Shown: positions 25,442-39,325, counted from the first letter of the stretch. The stretch: 64,000 nucleotides of DNA from Hyperoodon ampullatus (GCA_949752795.1 OX457064.1:41102368-41166367), one strand, 5' to 3'. Made by a program: numbers and translations. Notes: generated by a model from the sequence alone, not told the origin.

Positions 25442-26277
25442 CCCAGTGTTGTTTTGGACAGACAGCTGATTATAATCAAAAGTTAGGAATGTTTATGATG
25501 ATAGGTAATAGGAACAAATCCAGAAAAGCAACTGAGTTACAAAATAAGTAAGTGTGTGTTCCTGTAAAGATATGTAGAACACAGCAGTAGGTATTTCACA
25601 ATCCAGTGCAATTTGGGAATCCAAGCAGATATGTAGACAGTTTACAAAAGGGAATTCTGTTTAACTACTACAGGGCTAAGGCAAGATATCTGGAACCCTC
25701 TGATGTTCCATGTACAATCTCCATCTATAACAGATTGGCTGGAAAAGTCAAGACTTTAGTCTCAGGAAGGTTGGACCCAAAACGTTTACTGGGACATGAA
25801 TAGAAGAGCAAGATAAGGCTCCAGGTTCTAAACTAGATTGTGAAGTGGGAATTGGACTGTGGGTAAACTTCAGATGTCAAGACGTTAAAAATGGAACTTG
25901 AGAATTGGAAAAGGAGCAAGTTGAGTTGATGATGATTCATCTGAATATGAATCAGAGCTTCTTAAATTGTCCCAGACCAAGATCATCACTGAGCCTCAGT
26001 TCATGGAAAATGCAGTCACAGAAATAGAGATTTTGGCTCTTAATTCATTAATTTATTCCTAGTGGTCTCCCACTAAGAATATTCCAGTGTAAACTATGAC
26101 CAGTAGACTGTTAAAAAGTGACGTGAATAATTTTGAAGGCTGTTGCTTTCTCCAGGGCGTTTATAAATGATTACTGATTGTGTATTCCTATGCACATGTG
26201 AAATGAAAAGCCCATCTTCAGGTGGTATCTCTGAAGTTCTGTGGAAGTCCTGTGATTAAGAAACCAAATTTTTCTTC

Positions 26278-26294
26278 TTCCCCTTCAGTTTTTT

Positions 26295-26326
<32 letters not shown>

Positions 26327-26339
26327 CCCCTTCAGTTTT
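26278..26339 (-). repeat. Poly-pyrimidine tract flanked by a 15-bp direct repeat
   Basis: ttccccttcagtttt occurs at 26278-26292 and again at 26325-26339. Only T and C (tttttcttttcttttct-type) lies between them. It looks like an A tail inserted in reverse with its own TSD and no element body. Confidence 0.7.
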
Positions 26340-26877
26340 ATCATGGAGCCAAGCTATGGTTAAAATAGTCTATTGGGTTATATTATTCCAGGATTTACAC
26401 ATCTATATATGTATGTCTCTGTAGGTATGTACAGAAGGGTCTGAATCTACATCTATAAACAAGAGGAAGTAAAAGGTGTTCTGCTAACTTAGAATAGTGC
26501 TTTATCATCCACAGAGAAGGATTTGGGAGTAAGGAGTCAGCTTCATGTCTCTTTTTAATATAGCACCTGGTCTCTGAAGTAGTATAAGTTTCTGCCAAGG
26601 TGCACATCAAAGCAATTACTGTAATTTGTTGTATTCTAGGAATAGCTGTGATTATTTCAATCCCAATATTTATTGCAATTCTATTGTTTCAGCTTTGTAA
26701 TAAATTGAATGCTGTGCAAAAATGAAAATGTGCATTTTCTTCCGTAGGGAAACCTTCAATTTAGCAAGAGACACAGAATAACAAATTAACCTTGATCACA
26801 GTATTGAAAGTGCTGGCAAGATATATAATGAAAAATATTTATACATAGGAATCTGTACGGGCTTCAAGCACATTATA

Positions 26878-26917
26878 GTGCACGCGTGCGTGCGCGCGCA
26901 CACACACACACACACAC
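26878..26917. repeat. Alternating purine/pyrimidine (CG)/(CA) tract
   Basis: Forty bases alternate strictly, first TG/CG-rich (cgcgtgcgtgcgcgcg) and then (CA)n. Confidence 0.95.
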
Positions 26918-27690
26918 CCAGAGAATCTCAACAAAAAGACAAACAACCCAGTTAAAAAATGGTCAAATGGCCAATACGCACATGAAGAGGTGTTCAAGAT
27001 CATTAGTCATTAGTAAATGACTACTCAAGTGCAAATCAAAACCATTTTATATCCATAGGATGGCTTTAATTAAAAAACTAAAAAATAACAATTATTGGCA
27101 AAGATACGGAAAAACTGGAACCCTCATACGTTGCTGATAGTAACATAAAATAGTACAGCCCTGTGAAAATCTGTTTGGCAGTTCCTCAAAACGTTAAACA
27201 TAGAATTACCATATGACCCAGCAATTCTCCTCTTAGGCATATACCCAAGAGCACTGAAGCGTATATTTGAACAAAAACATGTATATGTTAATGTTCATAG
27301 CATCATTATTCATGGAAACAACTCAAATGCACATCAGCTGATGAATGAATAAGCAAAATGTGGTATATTCATAAAATGGAATATTTTTTACCTGTAAAGA
27401 GGAATGAACTACTGACACATGCTACAACATACATTAACCTTGAAGGCTTTATGCTAAGTGAAAGAAGTCAAACACAAAGGCAATACATTATATAATTTCA
27501 TTTGTATGAAAAATCCAGGGTTTTGGGGTTTCTTTTGGGGATGAAGAAAATGTTCTGGAAATAGATAGTGGTGATGGTTGCACAGCATTGTGAATATACT
27601 AATAAACCACTGAATTGTATACTTTAAAATGGTTATTAAAGTGGTAAATTTATGTTGTGTGAATTTTATCACAATAAAAAAATATAGTCA
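26918..27690 (+). mobile_element. Old L1 3' end (L1M type)
   Basis: Contains the end of ORF2 (gtgcaaatcaaaaccatttt; accatatgacccagcaattc; caactcaaatgcacatcagc) and a 3' UTR with gtggtgatggttgcacagca and aaaatggttattaaagtggt, ending tcacaataaaa. It is 5'-truncated and full of stops. It begins directly after the (CA)n tract. Confidence 0.82.
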
Positions 27691-28702
27691 CATACATATA
27701 AAACTAAACAGAATTTATGGTATAAAGAAACAAATTTATAAATACAAATGAAAGTATAATTTGTAAAATATAGGCATGATGCATTTGATGGGCATCTAAG
27801 AGTGTATTTTTTAAGAGTGTTTCAAAAGCTTATTTGTAAATTAGTTTTTTGGGAACTGGAACATGTTTCGTGATGATTCAAAAATTACTGAGTCTTAGCA
27901 GGTAGGCAGGAAAGATTATATTCAAATGCTAGGAAATAATATCCATGCCCTGTTCCCTAATAGGAAACTAAAAATCTTTTTATTATTTCCCACATTTTAA
28001 TTTCAAGCTGTTTTTATCACTGTTATTTAAACTGATTGAATATTTAAATGACAGCAGTATTTGTTAGGTGTTGTTTTCCTCTCATTTACATATATAATTC
28101 TGAGATTTCTTAGTCAAAATTATATTTTGATAACTATGAGAACATTATGTTAGTAGACTGAATACGTATATTTGATTATATTTATATATAATTTTTAAGT
28201 CTCATAATATTTGTGTTCTTCCATGACATTATTTCATGCATTAATTCAAGATTCTTTTGTTACCATCTTAATATGATAAAACTCCTGAAAATTATAAAAA
28301 TTTTGACAAAACATAATTTAAAATACTTTTCATAACATATCTAAACTTTTTTCTTAATTAATATAAAATAAGTTGAGCTTTATGTATGTTTAGAAAATTC
28401 TCTCTAAAAATGCCTGCAAAATACTAAGATCTATAGTTTGCCTCTGAATGGATTCTATTTTTCTTATTTATTCAGCAGGGCTATTATTAGTTAATAGACT
28501 GATTCTTGAAAAATGTACTGTGTATTGTTAAGTTCAACAAAGAATACCTATTTTTTTTAAACTAAGACTATTTCATTAGTTTAGAAGTTATGTTATCAAA
28601 AGAAACAGGGAAGAAGCATACTACCTATTCATTTATTTATTTGCACATTAGTTCGTATAATACATAGGCAGTGTCCCCATTCTTGGTCAAAACATACTTT
28701 TT

Positions 28703-28830
28703 CCTGTTTGTTTGGTTTTATTTGGCCCTGCAGTACAGCTTGCGGGATTTCAGTTCCCTGATCAGGGATTGAACCTGGGCCCGGGCAGTGAAAGCACCCA
28801 GTGCTAACCACTGGACTGCCAGGGAATTCC
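28703..28830 (-). mobile_element. Older tRNA-derived SINE
   Basis: Reversed copy with cagttccctgatcagggatt (B-box region) and head gactgccagggaattccc. Possible short TSD cctgttt on both sides. Confidence 0.8.
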
Positions 28831-29000
28831 CCTGTTTCTTTTTTTGTGATTGTCTTTTCCAATTAGATAGTCCTTCAAAAATGGTAAAGAACATTTTGCA
28901 TGTTTGTCTTAAAATTTAATATCTGATGATATTTATTTATATTTTAAGAAGTCTTTGCTCCTGGACTGGATTATATAACCACAGTAGCATATATAAATAA

Positions 29001-29123
<123 letters not shown>

Positions 29124-31676
29124 TAAGTTTCATATAGATGTTTGGAGGAGGGATTTCTTAATAAAGAGTTTTTGGAAATAGATATTCATATACAAAATGA
29201 AATTCATAATGAAATGCTATTCTGGAAGATACATTAAATGGTGTACTACTTTTTTCATCCAAAACCATTTTGCTAATGAAAACAACATTTCTATATTGTG
29301 TGCTTGGAAGTGTATAGATTATTTATAATACATGCTAGGTTCTTTTCCTAAAAGTCAGGAAACAGTTTTAGATAGAAGGGGAGAGAAAGTGTGTCTGACT
29401 CTCACTCTATGACCTACAGATGTTAACCCCAAATGAACATTGGCATGGGGCAGGCAGTATTCCCTTGACTGAAGAAAGATTCTGTGATGGATATAAGTGG
29501 TCTCTTACTTTAAAGAGCAGGCTTGGATACAAAGAGAGGAATTTTTTCTCCTTATCTTGTTTTAGCCTGTTACCAATAAGCTTATGAATCTTTCCCTATA
29601 AAAACTTGATGTCCTGTCAATTGCTTTGAAACACCTTGCTTGAATGAATGTCTTTCCCTCCCTAATTATTTGTTAATAACCTTGTCTTTAAGACAAGGTT
29701 AGCTGAGAAATGTTACATATTAAATGTTTGATCATCATTGCTGTAAGTTCTTTTGCAGCTTCACCAAGTGACAGTTGGGTTGTATGGGAGCTAAAAGAAA
29801 CTGCCCTTTGTAGAAGACTCTTTTGCCTGGATATATTATCTAGCCATTCATTAGATAGATTTGTTTGCTGATTAAAATGTGATCTGTTTTTTGTTTTCGT
29901 TATCATTGTGGTTTTGAATGTTTACAAAAGCAAAGTTCTTGGTCCTTAATATTTAACTTCTCTGGGATTCATAGAACTAATATTTTAGTCAAAACCGAAT
30001 CTCTAAATTCTGACCTCAAAATGTTCATATTGTTTTATAATTTCCTTTTAGTATTTCCAATACTATTCTTACTCCAATATTTACTATTTTTCCTTCCATA
30101 TTTTTATTCTGTCTACATTCTGATACATAATTATACCTTTTAAAGTTCTTTAACCTAAGATTTATTTTCTTTTTTTAAAATAAAGTTAATGTTTAGTGCC
30201 TACAAATGATGCAGAAAATAGACAATTTAAAACTACTCCCGTTTGCCTATATCATGAGGGAAAAAAGCAGGCATCTGGCCTACACTTTCCTCACATTTTA
30301 TTTTCCTAGATGCTTTAGAGTGAGAGAAAGAGTGTTGGCAGATAAATTGGTAGAACTGAAAATCTCAAAGACCAAGAAAGCAGGGTTGGAAAGGTAAAGA
30401 TGACAGCTTTACTGAATTGCTGTAAGACCCAAAAAATTCATTAATATTTACATTTTCCAATCATAGTTGAAAACATGCACGTTATCTAATCTACATACAG
30501 AGAGAAAAACAGTTTTTTCCCCCTAAAGATAGCTGTCAGCTATAAATTCAGTTGGAATGTGATCTTGTTTGCAAAGTAGACTTTTTGCTTCAATTATTTC
30601 TTATTTAAAGGACTCTCAAGACTTAGTCTTACTGATATTATATGTTTCATGAGGATTATCAGTCACCATGTCCTGGATTTATTGAGGTAATTACTAGATT
30701 CATTGTTAGACACACATATGATGTCAGCCTTTTCAATAATGTAATACCTCTCCATAAGTGCACAGATCTGCTCTTGAAATGCATTATTAAAATAATGAAC
30801 AGTTGAAAAACAAAAAAGTTAGATCTCATTAAGACCCAAAAGTATTTCTAATTTAAGAGTGAAACCACTCTTAAATTTTAAAGCTGATAGGTATTTTCCC
30901 ATCAGGAGAAAAATTTTAAGTTTTTATGAGTCTTTTAAATACTAGTATGTATCTTACAAAAGCCAATAGGAAATATTTAGGAGTATTCAGTGTTTAGAAA
31001 TAAATCTTTAAGACCTAGAGATTCTGTTCAGTACATGCCTTCATCAAGTTTATAAAAGGTTACTTTAATAGTAGGACATAATTCATACTGTCAACTCACA
31101 TGTGCAGTTACCACTCTCTATTGACTGGTCAAGTTGAGCCCAAAGTAGGCATAGATGAGTGACTACCTAATTGATGTTCAGTTGTACAAGAAAAATTAGA
31201 AAAGTGATTAATCTAGTCTCGCTTTAGAGTAAATGACTAATACTTTGTTTTCTAAAATGCAGATGGCTTGTATCATCCATATAAAATGTATTTACAAGAG
31301 AAAACTTCTTAAATATCTCTTAAATTGATTCTCCCCTTTACAAAGTAAAGCTGCTTAAATAGTAGATGCATTATTTTTCTTGTGATTCACTTGAACTACT
31401 GAATTATAAAAGCTCTGTTTATAAAAGCTTAATCCAGTGAAAATGTGACCTGTTTAAGTCTATTTGAATAGAGGAGAAATATCGTGTAATGTATGGATGA
31501 TTCATTCATTTTTAATTCCTATGAGGAAATAAATGACAGAATCATAAAATATAAATTTAAACAATGGCTTTAAAGATTCTTTAAGAATAAAAACTTGAGA
31601 AAGGTGTTTAGATAACCAAACAAATATGATTATAAAGTTTTTAAGTAAAGAAACTCATCTTAAGAAAAGTAAAATG

Positions 31677-31894
31677 GGGCTTCCCTGGTGGCGCAGTGGT
31701 TGAGAGTCCGCCTGCCGATGCAGGGGACACGGGTTCGTGCCCCGGTCTGGGAAGATCCCACATGCCACGGAGCAGCTAGGCCCCTGAGCCATGGCCGCTG
31801 AGCCTGTGCGTCTGGAGCCCGTGGTCCGCAACGGGAGAGGCTACAACAGTGAGAGGCCCACGTACCGCAAAAAAAAAAAAAAAAAAAAAAAAAA
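31677..31894 (+). mobile_element. CHR-type SINE, young
   Basis: Complete copy with a pure A tail of nearly 30. TSD aagaaaagtaaaatg precedes it (31662) and recurs after the tail. Confidence 0.96.
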
Positions 31895-32690
31895 AAGAAA
31901 AGTAAAATGACTTTCCCAAGATTAACCATCTAGGTTTGTGACAATAACCGTAGTTAAAATCTGGTTGTCTGGGATCCCAGTTTAAGACATTTCCTCTTCA
32001 CTTAATTGGCTAGGCCATTAGAATGAGAGGGAAGACCTGAGGAGATGAGAAGGATAAGGGAAAGGGAAAGGTATTTCACATTCACTGAATGACATTGCAT
32101 GTCATTGCAAGCATTACATTGCTTCTGTAATGAGCATAGCATGTTCCATTGCACATAATTATTACTGACTCATGCCCAACAAGGTAAGAGATGCCTAATA
32201 GTTTCCACCTAATCTTATGTGGACAATATAAAGAGTATGATTACAGGTAGATTGTAGTGGCCATCCAGTGCTAGTGAGAAGGTTCATAGTAAAACACACT
32301 CAGAACATCTCAGATATAACTGATTCATGAGAGTCATAGAATTTTATACTATGAGAAAGAATCAGTTTGGCATTGCATATATAAATATTTTTTCCCTGGA
32401 TTCCAAATTCCACACCAAATTATTTCATCGACATCTAAAGAGATGGGAAGAAATTAAGCAGTGGCTTATGTATAGAAAGATATTTGTCTTTAAAGGGGTG
32501 GAGAGAGGCTAGGTATGTTATTCTAATAGAAGGAAATAGGAGTGGGGAATAAGTATAATTGAATATATCTTTATACTGTTATATTTTCACATTCTTCTCT
32601 GGAAGGTTTTAATTATACTGTATGTGTTATTCATTATATATCTCATGTCAATTAGAACTGTTTGCTTATTACATTCTAAGATTGATTGAT

Positions 32691-32861
32691 TCAATGATTC
32701 TCAAATTTTAGCTGGCATCAGAATCACCTGGGAGTTCTTCTTAAAACAGAGGTTGTTGCCGCCTCACCTTAGTTTCTGGAATGGGGCTCAAAATTTTCTG
32801 TTTTTATCAGTTTTCCAGCTGATACTGAAGCTGCAATTTTGGAACCACATTTTTAGACCCA
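32691..32861 (+). mobile_element. MER5-type hAT remnant
   Basis: aatgattctcaaattttagc, ggcatcagaatcacctggga and gctgatactgaagctgcaat match the known order of this small element. It ends about 130 bases before the microexon. Confidence 0.8.
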
Positions 32862-32990
32862 TGGATCTAGGGTATGCTTTAAAATCAATCTGTAAAGTTG
32901 ACTTTTTGGTTAAATTATCAGCAATATGAGTTGATAAGTATAAATTATCTTACCTTAACACACGTATTCTTTCTTTCCTTGCATGCGCAG

Positions 32991-33011
32991 AAACAAGACA
33001 TTCTTAAACAA
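32991..33011 (+). CDS. DGKB: DGKB 21-nt microexon (KQDILKQ)
   Basis: This exon of only 21 nt encodes seven residues, KQDILKQ. It is bounded by a good acceptor (a pyrimidine-rich tract, then gcatgcgcag) and a near-consensus donor (gtaaga). Both flanking introns are phase 0, so it can be included or skipped without shifting the frame. It joins NPEG of the previous exon to TIDFEGF of the next, in the order I recall for DGKB, where the penultimate residue is Asn rather than Lys as I remember it. The segment is a short lysine- and glutamine-rich linker within the recoverin-homology region. UGC trinucleotides lie just upstream of the AG, as in neuronal microexons controlled by SRRM4. It is too short for ordinary ORF finding. 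Whether it is alternative or constitutive cannot be told from DNA. Confidence 0.9.
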
Positions 33012-34704
33012 GTAAGACATTTTCTTTTCTATTAAAATCTGTATTTTCTTTCTTTATTCTGATGTGAGCTATGAATTTCTTATCCATATCACTGAGCTAT
33101 ACTTCTGTACCAATAAGATTCATATAATATACAATATTAACTGTAATACTTATAAAGTTATAAGTGACTGATATTTGTTTAAATTAAAGACTCAAATGGA
33201 GGAGCTGATACCTCAGTAGAATCAAAAGGGGTCCAGAGTGCAGGCTTCAGTTTTGTAGACTCTTGAACTTAATTTTCTGATTTCACTGAAATATAATCAG
33301 GCTCTGGTAAAATGATCTATTTAATGAAAGTCTTAAATTATTATTTTACAGTGGGAGATTTAATAATTGCTTTTAAATGAGATGGATAAGGACTTTTTAA
33401 TTGGTCTACAATGCTGTTAGAATCTGTGAAGAAAATATGAGTGAAAAAGCTCTTGATTTTACCCCTCCTGGGAAAAAGAGCAATCCATCTATTGTTTCAA
33501 CCACTCTCTCCTAGTAGAGTCCATTTTGTCAAGGAAGTTTTAGGTCCATAGTTCTGTTGGATACCTAGAATTACAACACATTTTTGAGTTCTCTAAATGG
33601 ATGTTTATATCCTACTGGGAATATATCTCACTAAAATGCATGAGCTGTCTAAAACCATAACATTGTCTCCCTTGGACAATACTGGATATGTACTAGTTAC
33701 TTCTTATTCACAAGTTTCCCTCTTGTTTCAATGACAACAAGCACTGCAGTTTCATCCCCAACATGTCCCAGTACAATTGATTACATCAGAATGATCTTGA
33801 CTGACTTAGACACTGGTCCTACATACTACAGTCTCCTAGGATGAAGCACAGCTGAAATGGCAACTCATTGTCGGTAATGATTTTTACCAGCCCCTTTCAC
33901 GGGATGGCCTTTCCCTGATCTCATCCCTGACCTCTGTGGAAACCTACTAGCTCCCCCAAAGACAGTCTACATGAGCTTTATGTTGTTAGGAGGCAACTCC
34001 TCAGAGTAAACAGTTGCTTTTATTAAGCAGGCCCTAGTTTTTAAAGGGCATTTGTTGAACACTTTACTCAACAAACACACCATTCTGCACAACCTTCATC
34101 CCTGCTCCAGGCTGTTTGAAAACTGGTGGCAAATGAGCATCTTTTCTTGGGGTCAGTAGAATGAGCTTCTTCCTTCCTTTTCCTGGCTCAGCCTTTGTTC
34201 TATATGCAGTTGTTTAGTTAGGGAAGCAATTTCAGTTGCAGAGTAGAAAGAATGCGGAAAGCTGAGGGTAGCCAAAAGGAAAAAGAATGAGGGCATGCAT
34301 ACTTATTACTCTATGTGTGTTCTTTGTTTATCAGTGTTCTGTGAGTGTAGGGTTTTCTCTTTACATTTCCTGTCAGTAGATGATTCTTGGCCTAAAGCTG
34401 AGTTAAATTTTCTTAGCTCCCTGGGCGTACTCTATCTTTGTCCTCAGTACTCTGTATTGGGTTTGTGTTATTCAGACTAGTGAGTTGCTTCAACCCCTTA
34501 ATAAGAAACCTGGGATTTCAGAACCTACATTTTGTAGTGCTGCTGCCTAATGTATATTTTAGATGTCTTTAACAAGGATATTGACACTATTATAATTATT
34601 AGCAATGATATAAACACCCTTGTATTGTAAGCTATAATTGTACTTCCAGAACCAAATTCAACCTTTGCCATTAAAGAAAGCACCTGGAAAGTGTAACAGA
34701 GAAA

Positions 34705-34930
34705 ACATGGTCTTAGGGGTCTTAGGTTTCCAACTGAACTGAGTTCAAATCCGTATCTGCCACATATAAGCACGTCTTGGACAAGTTACTTCATCTCTCC
34801 TAGCCTGAGTTTGTTCATCTATAAAAGGAAGAGAGTATTGTCTCTACTGAGTTGTGAAAAGGGTTAAATTCTAAAGTATATGCAAAATACTTAAGTCTCT
34901 GTCTGCCAGGTGTTCCATTGATGTTTTGAG
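34705..34930 (+). mobile_element. MIR element
   Basis: aactgagttcaaatccgtat, acaagttacttcatctctcc, cctgagtttgttcatctata. A shorter MIR-like piece occurs at 35030-35105. Confidence 0.75.
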
Positions 34931-36887
34931 GCAGTGGCTGTGGATCACGCTGTAAGGAGCAGCATGATTTCATATGAAAGTTCTGGAAAATTTATGAAAG
35001 GTGAAAGGGAGAATATCTGAGACACACCCCAACCAATCCTGTAACCTTGATTTTCTCAGAGCCTCACTTTCCTCATCTATAAAGTAGTAAATATAACGCT
35101 GTCACTCTGATGTCTTTCCCAACGCTAAATTAATTTCCTTCTACTGTGAGGTATGAGTGGAGGACATGACATGGGATTTGCTTCCCTATCAGGCCTGGTT
35201 GCAATCCAGAGTGCTGTCCTGGCAGTAGTTATAGTGTCTGTTGTATTTGCTCCACCTCTCACAACTGCATAAACGCCAGGACAGTTAGTTAGCAAGGAAT
35301 GGATGTAACATGTTAACCAGTATTTCTGCTTCTCTTCCCTGTTACTATCAGCACAATTTCAGTCATCTTCCTCCTCTTATCAAAGCTACAACCAGAACAC
35401 AGTTTTGAAAACGTAGCAGCAAATTGAAGAATAAAATGCCTACTACAATTGTTATTAACCCAATTTTGACGTGTATTACTTATTGTTGAAATACATAGTA
35501 ACTTTTATTTCGCCATGTGGCTTCAGTTTTTATGCCTTGATACTCAGAGAATTGCTCTTGCATAGAATGGAACCACATCCAACAATTTGAGAAAATATTT
35601 GCATGGATACTTGTGAGATTAATTAGTTATGTCATAATTAAACAAATCAAGTTGAATAACTTCTTGCAGGTTTCTTTTAATTGCACTGAGGATCAAATCT
35701 CAACATTTACAAAAAAAACAAACTATTTTATATCTATGAAAACATCTAGAATTTGAGAACGGACCATCTGCTACATCTATCCTAAATTGAAAGCTTGGAT
35801 TAATGATTTGACTGCTTCACGTGGCTAGGTGATATCTGTTACAGTTGATATGTCACAGTTGATCCATTTCTCCCTTAATGTTCTGTAATAAATATACAGA
35901 AATTTAACAATAGGTAAATATTTAGGGTATATAAAATACAATTATACTAATTGCTTCCAATTGCTTTCTCTACAGATGAGTTTTAAAAACAAGGTTAAAT
36001 AATTTGAAAAATAAACTAGTAACTCTCCTGAGTTTAATCATAACAGCTAACTTTGATATGCAGTATTTAAACATTCTGTGTAGGTTGCTCTTTCATTTCT
36101 TTCATAACATTTATTAAATAATTTATATGAGTTAAAAATCAGGTTAGAGAAAAAGTGATGCTGGGATCCTCAGATGATCTTTTTCACTTCTTCAGGGAGA
36201 GTTGAGCAAACTCTTTAGGTGCTTGCTACAACTAAAACTTATCTTAAGGTTTGTATGTTGTTTTTGTTTGTGTGTTTTCATCAACAGGAATAGTTTTTTT
36301 GAGCAGAAGTACATTTAAGGATATTAGGGGAAAATAAATCTAGAGATTTGTGTAGAAAGGCCTAGAGTGTCTAAGGATTTTAAGGGTTTTTTTAATAGGT
36401 AAAGGAAATCGTGAATGATATTCCTAAGATCAACGAGTTAAATTGTCCACTTAGGAAAATACTTCTAAAGCCAATGTGAACAACAAGCTTGAGTTAAAGA
36501 GAAGACCAGGTGTGAGTTATTGGAGCAGTCCAATCAAATGATGAAAACTGGGAGGGCAGTTGGGATTGTAATAGAGGCCAGGGGCAGAGTTAGAACACAT
36601 TGCAGATATATGGTCAAAAGTAATAGGTTAAAAAAAAAAAAGTAATAGGTTACACTTAGTATGTCAAAAAGAGTTACGGTCAACTCAGTTTTCAAGATTG
36701 TGGAACTGAGTAGAGATAGTTATGCCATTACTTTTTATTTTTATGCTTTATTTTATTTCCCTTTTTTCTCTAATGGCTAGTTTATTGATACACTAGTCAA
36801 TACATTTGACGGTGATAAACCAGTTGTACTAGGTATGAATATTGAAAAATCAAAATCTGTCTATAGAATTATACTTCGATTAACTAT

Positions 36888-37115
36888 AACATAGTAGCCT
36901 TTGAAGTCAGAAATATTTAGGTCCTTGGCACTAACTAGGAGCTTTTGGCTTTGGGCAATTTGCTCGAGTTTTCTGAGCCTCAGCTTTCTATCTATAAAAT
37001 AGGAGTGATAGTAGCATTTACTTAAGGGGTTATTGTGAGGATTGAAGTATAGCATACACATAACATATTAATACTTAGTGCAGTTCCTGGAACACAATAA
37101 CATTTAGAGAGTTTC
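36888..37115 (+). mobile_element. MIR element
   Basis: tttgggcaatttgctcgagt, gcctcagctttctatctata, ggggttattgtgaggattga and gcagttcctggaacacaata in the MIR order. Confidence 0.78.
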
Positions 37116-39254
37116 CATTATATGCAACAAACGTATTAAGCAAACACCTAATTTTATTTTTCCACTTATGGATAATAGAATGTATCACTAACTATGAAGA
37201 TTAAAAGGAGATCTGGAGGCTTTAAGAAAGAGTTTGGCGTAAAAGCATGCACTGGTGAGAGATAAATATACAGAAAGTGAGAAAAGCACTTGGAACAAAA
37301 ATTATTGGGTTGCATCCCAAATGCATTTATTGCATGTATGTTATATACTGGATATTGTATCTGGACCTGTGGGAGAAATAGAAATGGTCAAGATGATCTT
37401 TGCTATCAAAAAGTGTCAAACTATTACATATATTTTCAAATTGCTGACAAAATGCTTCAACTCAGGGAATTCTTAAGCCCTGAATTCTTCAGTCTTTACC
37501 CAGTTGTAAAATGTCCATCCCTCACTCTCACGTGCTGGCTGACTATTTCCTAGTTTGTCTTCTACACCTTCCCATCGTGATATTTCTCCCAATAATAACC
37601 CTGGTATATTGGGGCCTTGATGGGTTAGAAAGAATAGAATTTATAGGAAAGTATATATTTGAAACCATACCAAATTTTTGGTTATTTTATTATCATTAGT
37701 TTGTTGATTTTATTTTATTTTAATCTGCTGCAATGTTAAATATATAGCCATATGCTATTATACTTTAAAATAATCTCATTAGAGATTTATTAAGTGAAAC
37801 AGTATATTCCTGCTTAGAAGCTTTTTCTATTTATTCTATTTCATAAATTCTTACCATCCTACCTGAATCAATTTTCTTTGTTGTTAGATTTCCTACAAAG
37901 AGGTAATTGAGTGAAATTGTGCTATTTTTTTCTTCTTTTTTTGCTATTCCACTGTCCATACTTCAAATACATAAGGAGGACTTACAATGTAAAAGACACT
38001 ATTTTAAGCACTATGTGATGCAGTGTTGTGTTGGATCTTACAGTCTAGCAGGGAAGAAGAGATACTTGTAATTCTACCTGCACACATACCTTCATTAAGA
38101 GAACTCCCTTTGGAAATTTTCTTTCAAAGTAAAGATGCAAGTAAGCAGTCATTAAAAACTGACATTATTAATGAAAATTATATATGCATAGTTGTTCCCA
38201 AAGTCTTTATTGAGTTTTATTTTTTGAGGAGAAATAACTTTTAGAGCATTTGGTGTGTGCCTCAGTAACAGCTCACAGCAGTTCTAGTGACAGCACTGAA
38301 ACATAGGCAAGACGACGTCCTACTCCGTGAAAGTGGATTCCTGCTAAGTACAAAATGTAGTTGGATACAGACTCTTGATCACAAGATATACTGAAAATCA
38401 CGATAAGAATAATCTGCTTAAAATTCTTCCAATCCATTATTTGTATTTCATAATTACTAAAATAACTTGGAGTAGCGTTGTTTGTTATTCTTGCCATTTA
38501 TCGTCTTACTGAAAAACATGTTTCTAATTTTCTCTTTACTGAGACTTAATAAATGTTAGTTTTAGGTAAAGACAAGTACAACTAATAAATTATGCATCTC
38601 TGAGGTAGTAAAAATAATTTCATTTGCCACAACTAAGCTTTAAAAATCCAGTGTGAAATTCACACTTTCACTTTCACTCTTTATCTTTAACAGAAGTTTC
38701 TCCATGGCAGTTTTAGGAGACTGTCAAGGAGCTCTCTGAAATTTGAAGTAATGAACAATAAATTGCAATACAAAATAAGCATAAACAATCAGACATTTAA
38801 AGTGCACATTTTTCTTAAAATATTTTAATATAAAAATATGTATTTGAAATCTCAGGAAGTTAGCCATGCTACATATTAATTTATATACTTTGGTTCAATG
38901 ACTTTTACATCAATGTTTAATTTAATAAAATTAGTTAATGATATAAATTAGACAGCAGAATTGAAATGGAAATGGTGAAAGAAAGCCTCTAATTTAAGTT
39001 ACCGCCTACCTCATTTGATCAGAGTTCTTTTGCCCAGTAGCCAAGAGTATTGTACACATAGTAGGTACTCAGTCCATACTTGCTGGTAAATGAATTAAAG
39101 TCATTTCTTTGTGAATGGTTTTAGCTAGTACCTTAATCTATAATAGTTCAATGATTCCTTTTTTCTTTTAAAGATCACTTATTAATCAGCCGTGTATACA
39201 AGTTTGTTAGAAAATGTGAAAATTGGACTCTTTTGTGTGATATAAAAGTTATAA

Positions 39255-39325
39255 GATCCTATTATATAAAATGATCCTATTATATAAAAGAGTCTTATGA
39301 TCCTATTATGGTCACATGATCCTGT
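39255..39325. repeat. Short tandem repeat, 18-bp unit
   Basis: gatcctattatataaaat occurs at 39255-39272 and 39273-39290 with one base different. gatcctattat at about 39299 and gatcctgtt at about 39317 look like decayed further units. Confidence 0.85.
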
